Made by a program: the position numbers and the translations under genes. Below the pieces are notes generated by a model that saw only the letters and a program-made list of their open reading frames with translations, was not told the DNA's origin and ran no database searches. A stretch of DNA of 64,000 nt from Neoceratodus forsteri (lineage: Eukaryota; Chordata; Ceratodontiformes; Ceratodontidae): positions 611,635,501-611,699,500 of the forward strand of contig CM057456.1 of the NCBI GenBank assembly GCA_016271365.2, in the 5' to 3' direction. Below, in pieces: positions 54,832 to 64,000 of this stretch. How positions within the stretch are numbered: position 1 is the first letter of the stretch; every line of letters starts with the position of its first letter.

Positions 54832-55972
54832 TCAAGTTTTTTTCAGCCGAAGAGCGAGTAATTGTCCCACTTTCTCTCTTTGTTCAATGTATGTGGTCTG
54901 AGTTTTGAGGATAGCATATTCTGCCTTTTCTTGTAGTAGAATGGAATATTCATCTCTGAGAGACATCAAGGATTGCAGGAGGTCCGGAGAAGCAGTGGGA
55001 GAAATTGAGTGTTCCAGGGTACGAATTTGTGCAAGTAACGAAAGAGTTTTCGTTTCTCTACGGCGTTTGCGAGTGTAGGCCATCCGAATACACTGACCTC
55101 GGAGGAAACATTTCAGGGCACAATGTAGTGAATGAATTTTGATTTGAGTGAATAAAACTTGGAATGAGAGAAGAAATTCTGGATTGAAAATAAGAATCTT
55201 TAAGGAGCTGAGTATTTAGCTTCCAAATCGTGTCTCACTGTGAGGTAGAATCAGGAACTAAAGTCATTCAGACTGCTGCATGATCCGAGATAACTGTGGG
55301 TTCCATACCTGTATTACTAAGGCCAGGGAGGAGAGAACAACTGATGAGAATATAGTCAAGTCTGGAAGAGGTTTGATGGACCGTGGAGAAGAAAGCGAAG
55401 GTACAAGACAATGGATTAAGAGTTCTCCATGGGTCACAGAGCCCTAATATGTCAATAAATTCACGTAATGACCTTTGGGCAGCGGAGAGGGGCTTCAGTA
55501 ATTGAGTCGACCGGTCTAAGTCTTGGGTGGGGGGCAGGTTCCCGTCTCCTCCCAAGACTAGGGGATAGGGAAGAAAGGGGGATAATTTATCTAACAGTTC
55601 CATAAGGAAAATCGGATTTCCTCCTACTGGACTGTAAATACTACCAAGAACCATCTCTTTTCGCTCTAACATACCTTTCACAATGATGAATCTTCCATTC
55701 GGGTCTGAAATAATCTCATCTGCTTGCCAGGGGGTCAGACAGTTTATGAGAATGGCTACCCCTCTACTAGATGTTGAGTCTCCAGAAGCATAGACCTGAC
55801 CAGTCTCCTGCCTACGAAAAAGTTGGTCTTCGTGGGTTAGCAAATGTGTTTCTTGTATGAATGTAATATGAGCATGAAGAAGAGAGATATGTTTAAGTAT
55901 CTGATATCTTTTAATCTTTTCCCTGGCACCTCTTATGTTCCAAGTGAGAAAGTTAACTAATTTGTTAGCCAT
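54832..55972 (-). pseudogene. L1-2 ORF2, endonuclease domain
   Basis: Start ATG at 55,972 preferred over an upstream ATG at 56,089 because MANKLVNFLTWNIRGAREKI is the standard L1 endonuclease opening. The 234-codon stretch to 55,268 holds TFIQETHLL (catalytic Glu), GSIYSPVGG, VLGGDGNLPP (GGDFN box with Phe changed to Gly), SSRLDYILIS and VISDHAAV (SDH box). A stop follows at 55,266. The linker 54,832-55,083 (RKRRRETKTLSLLAQIRTLE) is helical and basic. Confidence 0.85.
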
Positions 55973-57364
55973 TATGTAGCCACCAATATATCGTCCAGGC
56001 TGATATCCACCACAAGACGCACTTCGTTCCCACCCCAGCCCTAAAACCAACCATATGGAAATTAAACTGCATTGTATTTGCAATAACATGGAAGTATATA
56101 GTATAAAAGGAAAAGGAATTAATAAAGCCCATTAAAGTCCCCATTCCATTCCATAGTCTGGCCGGGGCATGAGCCTGTAATCCCTTTAAGCAGGGGAGTT
56201 GACTGGGTAGGTTATTGGTTACTAAATTATAAACCCCTGACATTGCAGAAATAGCCTTACCTATGCGCCTAGACCATGAGAATATTACATGTAAGAAATA
56301 AGATTCCTGCCCCCCATCCTAACCTTTTCTCATAACTATTTACAATAAATTATGTAACTATAAAACAACAACAAAAAGCCCTTACGTGTCCCAAAACCCC
56401 AACCCCTTAACCCTTCAGGGGTACTAGTTCATAGTAGTTTCAGGTAAGTGAAGACAAAAGGACCCCGGAGTCTGGAACTATACTTAATGCATAAGGTAAA
56501 AGTAGGTACAGTGTTGAAGGCTGATAATATCCAATCCAATATGAGCCAGATCCCAAAAATCTTAGAATAGGATCATTGTACATTTGTGAGGTCGCAAGAT
56601 TTCTAAATAGAAAGAGAGAGAGGCAAGTGACCATCACCAGGAAAGGACTTAGCTCATATAGGTAAGCTATGTAAATATAGCAGATTCTTAACTAGCAGGT
56701 GGCTACAGTAAAGGTCCAGACTCTAACCCCTTCAAAACAGTGTGTGATGGACCCCATTATCCACACTGCAGCAGTATCCCCTCCCAGCTCCCCCACGCCC
56801 ATAATAACCTTTAAATAACCTATAACCAGAATGTAGATGTCCCAACAGGGACAGATTGAAAAACCATGTTAAATATAATAGGTTGTAGGAGTTTAGAGCA
56901 GCCAGTAGAGGGAGTAAAACACTATTACTCAAACTAGTTCTGTGAAAAGAAGGGAAACGTAATAAATGATCCACAGTTCCAATGGATAAACAAGGCTGCA
57001 AAGTTCCAAGATATCCCAACATTCCCACCCCCAGGCTGTAATACCGAACTAAAAAATATTTATGCATAACGATAGGGGAACTATGGCTGTCCAAAAACTC
57101 TGCATTCCTCAGTAGGTCCAACTGGCATTGCAGGAGCCATCGATATGGTGATATTGAAGTGAGACATAGGGTCTGTACTGTTCCTTGAGGAATGCGACTA
57201 TATACCAAGCTCTAGGTTGCCAGGATGATCTTACAGCTCAGAGCTTAAACCGACACAGATATGCAGCACAACAGGAGAGATTGCACTAAGTAATACTCAC
57301 AGGGCATACAGCCAGAGCTGGATAAACCTTACGTAGTTAAAGTCATCAAGCGGTCTGTCTGTTT
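55973..57364 (-). other. L1-2 inter-ORF region
   Basis: About 1.4 kb between ORF1 and ORF2, A/T-rich, no motif recognised on either strand. The length is close to the 1.5-kb spacer of L1-1, so a long spacer may be a real feature of this L1 lineage. Confidence 0.5.
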
Positions 57365-58208
57365 TCATGGGGTTTTGAAAAGTGCTGGCAGTAAGTCCAG
57401 GAGGTCTCTCAGGGCAATATCGGCTGAATCAAAGGAGTGCCACTTATCTTTAATTAAAAGCTGGAGGCGGACGGGATAACCCATTTTGAATTTGATGCCG
57501 GCGGCAGTGATTTTCGAAACCACCGGATGAAAGGCAGCTCTTTTCTTACGGGTCTCGAACGGGAGATCCTGCTCAAGTCTTACGGTTGTGCCTTCCCAGA
57601 GGATGGATCTGAGGTCTCGAAGTTTTAGAAGCACATGTTGCTTCTCTACGTAGCTTAAACATTTAAAGATAAAAGGACGTGGAGGAGCACCTTCAAGCGG
57701 TCTCGGTCGGAGGGACATGTGCGCCCGTTCAGTCAAGTAGGTCGGTTGCAGGGTGAGGGATCAGATACTTTCTGGGGAAATTTTTGAATAAAAGTTATCG
57801 GAGAGGAGACCTCAGAATTTTCGGGGAGACCAAAAAGAACCAGGTTATTATGACAGCTCCTTCCCTCTAAATCCTTGGTCTTCTCCTGCAGTCAGGCCAC
57901 TTGCTGTTTAAGCTTAGTAACCTCTAGGTCAGTTTTGTTCCTCCATCGTTCAAGGAATATGTTCTGGTTTTGGAATCCATCATCTGTCTTCCTAGATCCC
58001 CACGGTCCCCACGGAGGGATTTAATCTCTGAGGTAATCTCCAGCAGGGATTCTTTGAAAGGCTGGTCTTCTGTTGAGGGTATGGCTGCTGGGCTTGGAGT
58101 GCCAGGGCGTCCTGCCTGTGAACTGTGGCTTTTAGGATGCTTAGAACTCTTCTCCGGCATCACCGGCTGAGTATGTTGAGGTAAGGCCTGCTTCATTTCT
58201 TCTTCCAT
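57365..58208 (-). pseudogene. L1-2 ORF1
   Basis: N-terminal half 57,924-58,208: MEEEMKQALPQHTQ, then KESLLEITSEIKSLRGDRGD, a short coiled coil; a frame change follows near 57,930. C-terminal half 57,365-57,736: TERAHMSLRPRPLEGAPPRP, FIFKCLSYVEKQHVLLKLRD, FHPVVSKITAAGIKFKMGYP, LRLQLLIK-like end, which is the RRM end and C-terminal domain of L1 ORF1p. 58,209-58,390 is presumed 5' UTR. Confidence 0.82.
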
Positions 58209-58390
58209 AAATGTTGAAGAGACGAATGTTGCAGAGTTGTTGCGACAGTATCCGATAGTGCAGCACCCTTAGATGATATTTTGACAAGAATTCAGAGTCC
58301 TAGGTGGTAGAGATTGCAGAATTAGGCAGGTAAGATCAGGAGCTGGGATGACTTGCTGCTAGTTAGGTTGAGGCATCGCGTGATCTCCCC

Positions 58391-60540
58391 AGGAGGCACC
58401 GTTTTGACAGTCGCTTCCTCGGAAGTGGAGGCTCCCCCAGTGTCGAGGTCTGGGGACCATGGACCCAGGCCGGCACCATCCTCGATACCGTCTGTCGGCA
58501 GCGCCCTTGGCTCCAGTGTCACTTGCGGCACCAGGGGCCCGGGCAGTGCCGCAAGCGGTGGTGGGCTGTCCCTCGGCGCCACTTCTGACTCTGGCACCGT
58601 TCGCAGTGCTGGGGATTGGAGCGGCGCCATGGGTGGTGCAGGACTTGTTTCTGGCTCCGGCACCGTTCACGGCTCTGGGGAAGGGGTCAGTGCCACCTCC
58701 GGCTCTGGTGCCGTTCGCAGTGCTGGGGGGGGGGAGCAGTGCAGTGGCTGGTGCCGCCGACTCCGGTGTTGTTCATGGCACCGAGAGAGGGCGGTGCTGA
58801 TCACTGTGCTGCTCCGGTCTCTGAGCACTGTTAGGTGGTGGCCGAGGCTGGAGGTGAGGTGCGGCTTGCGTCCCGGACTGGGAGGGATCATGGAGTGGTC
58901 TGGGTTCGGGCCTCTCCGTCCTCCTCCTTCTCCTTCGGAGAACTCGGGGTCTGACCCGGACTGGCTCCTGGATTCGTCTGGATCCTCCAATCCCTCTGAG
59001 TCCAGCACCTCGGCCCCCACTCAGCCTCCATCTGTTGACCGGGCAGGTTCTGTTGTTTCTGGGGTCAGTGGGACTGAACAGCCTGCGGCTGTCCAGGTGG
59101 CCATTGCAGCACAGCCCGGGAACATGGACATGTCCATCCCTTCAGGTGTGGTACCCCCCTCCTTGGTGATCCTTGCCAGTCCAAGTTTGGGACAGTCCAA
59201 GGTATCCCAGGAAGGGGAGGGTCCAGTACCTTCAGCTGTCTCCCAGGGGTCAGCTGGAGGCTGTCAGTTGCCTGGGCTAGTGGTTGTGAGGAAGAGGGCC
59301 CTTTCAGAGTCAGAGGGGTTGAGTGGCTAGAGCTCTGCGCAGTGGCCTCTCCCTGGGACCCACTCGGGTTCTGGGAGGAGTCGCAGTGTGGATCCTCGCT
59401 TCTCCCCCGGAGGCTCTTTGAGAGAGACATCTGCTTTGGAGGTCAGGGGCCGTCCTTCTGGACTCACATGGTCCCGGTCGCCTCACGGTGGGATTTCCTC
59501 TGGGCACAGCGTTGACCGTTCCAGTCCAATTGAGCAGTCAACGTCTGCTGGGACCACCAGGGCTCCTCCTCTTTTGAGGCCTCCCATCATGTCCCCCTGC
59601 CCAGGCAGAGGCAGTGCCTCTCCTCCTTGGAGCCTGGCCCCATTGCCTCTGCCAACCCCTCCCCTCTCCTGGGGATCTCTGACCCTATGGGGCCTCTCAC
59701 CTGGGCACAATTCAGGGCCACAGCTGAGTTTTTCCCTACCTACTTTAGGGCTGCGGACCAACAGGTGTTTCACCAACCACCTGCTCAGCCTGACCCTATA
59801 TATCTGAGCTCGTCGGCTTCCTCATCTTCCTCCTCTGAAGGAGGGGAGTCATTGGTCTACCTTTCCCCAGCTGCTGATTTGTCTGCTTATCAGCTCTCCC
59901 TGTCAAGGTTGCTCATTGGGCTCAACATTTCCTCCCCTGTGGAGCACAATCAGGACTGGGTGGTGCGCGCCTTTTTAGGCAAGTACAGTGTGGATGACCT
60001 TTTTGTCCCCATCTGGCCTGTTCCTTTTCAGGAAGCGTCGCTCCAGGTCTGGCAACGTCCCTATTCCCCAGCTCCAGCCCCAAGGGACCTTCGCCTCAGG
60101 TTTTGCACCCCCCCAGGGTCTCCAGGAGCTCTGCCTCACCCCCCTTCGGGCGTGACGCTTCTCGATACCACCTCCGTGACCGGCCCCTGGATTATGACTC
60201 TTTGGAGTTTGATTTTTGGGGCAGGAGGACGTTCTCCTCGGCACGGCTTCTGCTCTGCATTCCAGCTCATCAGGCCCACCATGCTGCCTATAACAGGTAT
60301 TTGTGGTCGAGGCTATGTCACATCCTAGCTTCCTTGCCTGATGCGGAGGTAACCAGACAAACCATGGCCCTCTCTGTGCAAGGCCTGGAGCTAGCAAGGC
60401 ACCAAGCAAGGGCATCTTATGACACCAATGAGGTGGCCTCCAGGCTAAAGGGGACAGCGATCTGCATTAGGCGGTCGGCATGGCTTCGTCTGTCCCGGTT
60501 GTCACCCCTGGCCTGATGTAGGGTGATCTCCGCCGCCTTC
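58391..60540 (+). pseudogene. DIRS-G gag, middle and C-terminal part
   Basis: Continues after L1-2 as GGTVLTVASSEVEAPPVSRS, matching SSEVQAPPVSRP of DIRS-F. 58,480-58,800 is a run of imperfect Gly/Ser/Thr-Val repeats (GSGTVH-like) encoded by a degenerate GGCACCG-type repeat. Acidic/Ser block SENSGSDPDWLLDSSGSSNP at 58,935. 59,627-60,330: LTWAQFRATAEFFPTYFRAA, SSASSSSSSEGGES. The last frame from 60,103 ends RHQARASYDTNEVASRLKGT and CIRRSAWLRLSRL, the family gag C-terminus. L1-3 interrupts soon after. Confidence 0.72.
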
Positions 60541-60552
60541 CAGATAACCCAC

Positions 60553-62955
60553 GTTTTCTTTTTTTAGAATAAAATTGTTTGTTAGGCACGAGGACATTTA
60601 TACATTATACAAGACATTTTATATAGATATATTTCGTTCAGTTTATATAATTATACATTGGACTTTAAAAAAAACAAAAAAAAAAAAACTTTCACCCAGC
60701 ATCAGGACTGATTAATCACATGAACTAGACAAGTCGCATTTTAACACATCTCCAGTATTGATTTGATTAGCTTCAGGGAACAAAGTCTGAATAAGTGCTT
60801 TACTGATACATAATCCATTTTCTCCATTTTGTATCAAATACCTCAACTCTATCCCATACTCTGGCCGCCATCCTCTCCATCCTATATATCTCTTTTGTCA
60901 AGTTTAGCCACTCTCACTTAGTTGGCAGCCTGTTCGTTCCCCATAGTCTGGTTATTACCTTTTTTTTGCTGCCAATATTAGCAGTGTAGTTTGCAGGTAT
61001 ACATTCTTCTCTACTTTTAGACCAAATGGGGTAGTAGCTGTCAGTATATACCCAGAGGTAAAAATACCTAGGTTTTCATATATTGCCACCAGCTCCTGCA
61101 CTACCTCCCCCAATAAGGACCCAGCATGCTGCAATTCCAAAATATATGAGTCTCGTCTGCATGTACTGCTCCACATCCTCTCCAGCACTTTCCTTCAGGA
61201 TTGCCTGTAAAACTAGCTACCACAGCAGGAGTGCGGAAAAATCTATATCATAATTTCCATGCAAACTCTTTCCAATATGGGGATCCCGAGGCCTTAAGCA
61301 TAAGTGGCGAGGCCATCATCCAGTTAGTAACCGGTAGGTCAGTCCCCAATTCCAAGGACCAACGGGCTCTTAATCGACTCAATAGAGTCTTCTGATTTCT
61401 CTCCCAAAGCAAGGTAGGCCAGACTGATACCATGGTCTAGAGTGGTGCCTTGTTTCTGTGATAGAAGTAATTTTATTATTAGTGGAGGGTTTTTAGCCAC
61501 TGCTGCCAGTGCTTCCTCCATTGGACGCAAATAAGATTTTAGCTGCAAATACTTATGAAAGAAGCCCTGGGGTATTTTATACTGAGCCTGGAGCTGGACA
61601 AATGAATAAAGGCCCTGTGGGCCTAATAATAAAAAATATGTTTGATATTATATTTATACCACGGGTTAAGGATCTATCCAAAGAATTGGGTGGAAAGGTA
61701 CTGTTCACACAAGGGGATCTCAGAAAAAGTGCATCCATGGGCAATAATCTTTTATTGAGTACAGTCAGCCACTGCTTAAACACCTCTGCAGTATATTGTG
61801 GGAATTTAGAGAGGGGTATGCAACCAGGAGGATGTCCAAAGAGACAATCCGTCAGGTCTTCTATGCCATTTCAAGTCATCTCAAACTGCTTCCAGGGCAT
61901 AATATAATTGGGGTTCATCCAGGAGAGTATGATCTTTAATTTAGAAGCTCAGGCATAATTCGGGAGATTCGGTAAATTTAACCCACCTGTGTCTTTTGAT
62001 AACTGTAATAGAGAGTACCGAATCCTGGGAGGTTTCCCCTGCCATATAAAGTGAGAGTTTGACCTATTCCAAGCTTGAAAATAAGTCTGTGTTTGAAATA
62101 ATGGGAGTGTCTGCAGATAGAACAAAATCCAGGGAAATATGTTTTGTTTAATAGTTTCTATTCGAGCTAGGAAACTCAAAGGTATCTGTGACCATTGTGT
62201 GAGGTTCTCAGTTATGTTTTGGGTTAGGGGTTCAAAATTTGCAATATCTGCATGTATCTGATTTTTAGTAAGATGGATCCCAAGGTACCACATCGATTGT
62301 TTATACCACTTAAGGGGAAATGCACGTTTTAAAGCAGGGGAAGGGATGTAGTTACACAGTAGTACCTCTGTTTTTTGTTGGTTAATTTTATACCTTGAGA
62401 TTTTACTGTAGATCTCCAGTTGTTCCCAGACCCTTGGGATTGATGTATCTGGGGAGGACAAAGTGAGAAGGATGTTGTCCGCAAATAGTGAAATTTTATG
62501 GTTTGTGCCTCCCATAGGTATGCCCTAAATCTCTGGGTGAGCTCTAATGGCTTGGACTAATGGCTCGCGATACAGAGCAAATAACAGGGGTGAGAGGGGG
62601 CATCCCTGATGAGTTCCCTTCTGTAGAGGAAAAGGCTCAGAGATAGAGCCATCTAATTTTAAGTAAGCCCGAGGGTACTTATACATATTTTGCAACTGTT
62701 GTATGATCTCAAGGGGAAAGCCAAAACTAGACAAGGTAGCCCACAGAAATGGCCAGGCCACCCTGTCAAATGCTTTTACGGCATCCAATCCAATGAGCGC
62801 CTGGGGAATCGAACGTGTTGCTGCGTGCTCTTTAAGTAGATGTGTTCGTCACACTGCATGGTGAACCTGTCATCCCTTAATAAAGCCCACCTGATCATGA
62901 TTGTTCAGCAAAGGCATGTTTTAAAGTCTATGTGCTAGCACAGATATATAAATCT
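60553..62955 (-). mobile_element. L1-3: L1 fragment, 3' end to RT, interrupted by DIRS-F
   Basis: The 3' tail lies at 60,553 next to a TTTTCTTTTTTT run (A-rich on the minus strand). ORF2 RT at 61,949-62,955. At about 62,955 the RT reading is cut where DIRS-F starts, so the 5' part should lie beyond the window. No TSD can be checked because the far end is outside. Confidence 0.8.
60960..62955 (-). pseudogene. L1-3 ORF2, RT and C-terminal region
   Basis: From 62,955: KIYISVLAHRL, NNHDQVGFIKG, then DAVKAFDRVAWPFLWATLSS, KGTHQGCPLSPLLFALYREP at 62,525-62,788. The active-site box reads ISLFADNILLTLS (FADN instead of FADD). Then VLLCNYIPSPALKRAFPLKW, YLGIHLTKNQIHADIANFEP, ARIETIKQNIFPWILFYLQT, FIWQGKPPRIRYSLLQLSKD, GGLNLPNLPNYA, the standard L1 post-RT region. 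The rest down to about 60,960 is frame-broken C-terminal sequence. Confidence 0.85.
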
Positions 62956-64000
62956 TCCCTTGTCAATCTTCACCATTCATTACTTCTTGGGTGTAAGCCG
63001 GAGGCGCGCACCCGCGACGAGACTTTTTTTTTAAAAGCTAGCTCTACAGCGCCGCCCTCGAGACAGCCTTGCGTCATCTTGCGGCGGCCATTAATAACTA
63101 CAACTCCTCCTCCATCTCAGTTCTGTTTCTCCCGCCGTCGAGGCTGCACCTGCTGCGCATCATGAGAGCTATAGTTACGTGAAGTACCTTAATAGTTTTG
63201 CCGACTCCTCTGTTTCTCGATTTACGCTCGGCCATACCACGGTAAGACTGTTCTTTTCTATCTGTAAGCGTTGGGTATTTTCCTACTGTTTTTACCTTAA
63301 TTGTTTCGCGTTATGTCCGGTTCTGGAGCGAAGCGTTTTTCTAAGACGGGCCGCGCCCCGATGCGTCGGTGCTCCTGTGGCCGGCATTTTTCCGTCTCGG
63401 ACCGGCATGACGTGTGTCTTCGATGCCTGGGACCCAACCATGACATGGATTCGTGCGACGCCTGCTTCTCCATGGACCGTCGTGTCCTCGAAGTCCGTGC
63501 GTTCAAGCTCGGCAAGGCCCCGCCGACTTTCGGGGGACGGCGTCGTTCACGGGACTCCCAGGTAAGGTGTTTAGGCCCTTCCCGGGTCCCCTCCCGGCCT
63601 ACTCTGATCCAGCGGAGGAGGGCTTCTTCATCTTATCTTGCCGCGAGGAAGCTCCTTCTGCGGTGTCGGGGGAAGCTGGCGTCTCCCGGGGCAGCGGCGT
63701 CCGACCGCCTCGGCAGTCACCTCCTCGGAGGTGCAGGCTCCCCCAGTGTCGAGGCCCATGATTTCTGGGCCGGACACCGGCGGACCCTCGATGCCGCCTC
63801 TCGGCGCCGTTTTGGATCCCGGCGCCATTTGCGGTGTCGGTGATCGGCGCCGTTAGCGGCGCCATGGGCCTGGTTTCTCCTCCTCGCGGTGCCGGGTCGG
63901 CTTCCGATGCCGGGAGCGGTGCCGTTGGTCTCGCTGGTACCACGGGGAGCTGGGACCGGGCCTGGCTGTTGCTGATGCTCGGGGGTCAGCCGGCGCCGCC
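62956..64000 (+). mobile_element. DIRS-F: left end and gag start, runs off the window
   Basis: Starts within L1-3 RT. The left region (TTCACCATTCATTACTTC, GCGCGCACCCGCGACGAGAC, CAGTTCTGTTTCTCCCGCCG at 63,118) parallels DIRS-G. Notably CpG-rich compared with the other copies, which suggests less methylation decay and a younger age (inference). The exact left boundary is uncertain by about 10 bp. Confidence 0.72.
63313..64000 (+). CDS. DIRS-F gag, partial (window edge)
   Basis: ATG at 63,313 gives MSGSGAKRFSKTGRAP, then a complete Cys/His cluster: RRCSCGRHFSVSDRHDVCLR, CLGPNHDMDSCDAC. This is the C-x2-CLGPxHD-x3-C-x2-C pattern of DIRS gag N-termini, probably zinc-binding. The frame stays open to 63,843, but by comparison with G the homologous frame after about 63,640 is another one (TSSEVQAPPVSRP), so one frameshift is likely. 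Function inferred from family position. Confidence 0.65.

Larger units (their letters stand above)
48639..58390 (-). mobile_element. L1-2: full-length L1 with 15-bp TSD, carrying CR1-H and a TIR element
   Basis: Flanked by perfect AGGAGGCACCGTTTT copies at 48,624-48,638 and 58,391-58,405. Without CR1-H (about 2.84 kb) and the TIR element (310 bp) it is about 6.6 kb. ORF1 57,365-58,208, ORF2 endonuclease 55,268-55,972, RT about 53,640-54,830, C-terminus to about 51,870. The 3' tail at 48,639 is A/T-rich (TTTTGTTTTTATAAATTG on the plus strand) without a long poly(A). The perfect TSD suggests insertion later than most DIRS decay here. Confidence 0.9.
47840..60552 (+). mobile_element. DIRS-G: left end and gag, split by L1-2, cut by L1-3
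   Basis: Left region from about 47,840 (CTCACCATTCATCAC) resembles the start of DIRS-F (TTCACCATTCATTAC), followed by a GGAGGCGG..GGCGGCAGCGCCCTC block and CAGTTCTTCTTCTTCCGCCG at 48,019. Gag runs 48,225-48,638 and, after the L1-2 insertion, 58,391-60,540. No pol or YR is in the window: L1-3 interrupts at about 60,553. About 2.95 kb of G sequence is visible. Confidence 0.75.

Noticed and set aside
58353..59330. 325-codon ORF as a novel Gly/Ser-rich protein
   Set aside because: It begins inside L1-2 5' sequence and then runs through DIRS-G gag; the join at the L1 boundary shows it is not one gene.
1..64000. Host exons or conserved protein-coding genes
   Set aside because: I looked through all listed frames and saw only retroelement domains or low-complexity translations; small exons cannot be excluded without a search.

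Overview
This window looks like intergenic DNA from a large, repeat-swollen vertebrate genome. I see no host exon, rRNA gene, functional tRNA gene or CRISPR array. Almost all of it is retrotransposon: DIRS-type tyrosine-recombinase (YR) elements, L1-type LINEs, CR1-type LINEs, SINEs and small inverted-repeat elements. Heavy DIRS plus L1 plus CR1 with recurrent frameshifts suggests an amphibian; a caecilian seems the best fit, but that is inference from repeat composition only.

Region 1 (1-33,455) is essentially one minus-strand L1 (L1-1) cut by three DIRS insertions. DIRS-A (1-4,272, left end outside the window) sits in the ORF2 C-terminal region. DIRS-B (5,938-23,941) sits in ORF2. DIRS-E (27,342-33,035) sits in ORF1. 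DIRS-B is itself split in its YR gene by DIRS-C (10,520-22,799), and DIRS-C is split at the end of its pol gene by DIRS-D (14,898-21,135). This gives a nest four levels deep, L1-1 > B > C > D. Boundaries are placed with the DIRS hallmark: inverted terminal repeats (ITRs) plus an internal complementary region (ICR) that carries both element ends joined. With inserts removed, B and E are 5.72 and 5.69 kb (one family) and C and D are 6.04 and 6.24 kb (a second family).

Region 2 (33,456-42,782): a 215-bp inverted-repeat element, then a decayed DIRS of the C/D type (DIRS-I, gag and RT; DIRS-J, YR and right end, perhaps the same element). It is interrupted by a MIR-like SINE, a CR1 (CR1-1, with an ORF1 SGNH-esterase domain) and two LTR-like repeats in opposite orientation.

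Region 3 (42,783-47,840) is non-coding: SINE pieces, low-complexity purine and pyrimidine tracts, a degenerate tandem repeat in both orientations, two copies of a DIRS-like right-end module, and a 609-bp SINE-like retroposon with a 13-bp target-site duplication (TSD).

Region 4 (47,840-64,000): DIRS-G, interrupted in gag by a full-length minus-strand L1 (L1-2, 15-bp TSD) that itself carries a 5'-truncated CR1 (CR1-H) and a 310-bp TIR element. DIRS-G gag is then cut by a third L1 (L1-3), into which DIRS-F (from about 62,956, running off the window) has inserted.

In a DIRS element gag supplies the particle protein, pol supplies RT, RNase H and a methyltransferase-like domain, and YR integrates a circular DNA copy. 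The L1 and CR1 ORF1/ORF2 pairs work by endonuclease-primed reverse transcription. Every copy that can be judged is broken, though some catalytic motifs survive.
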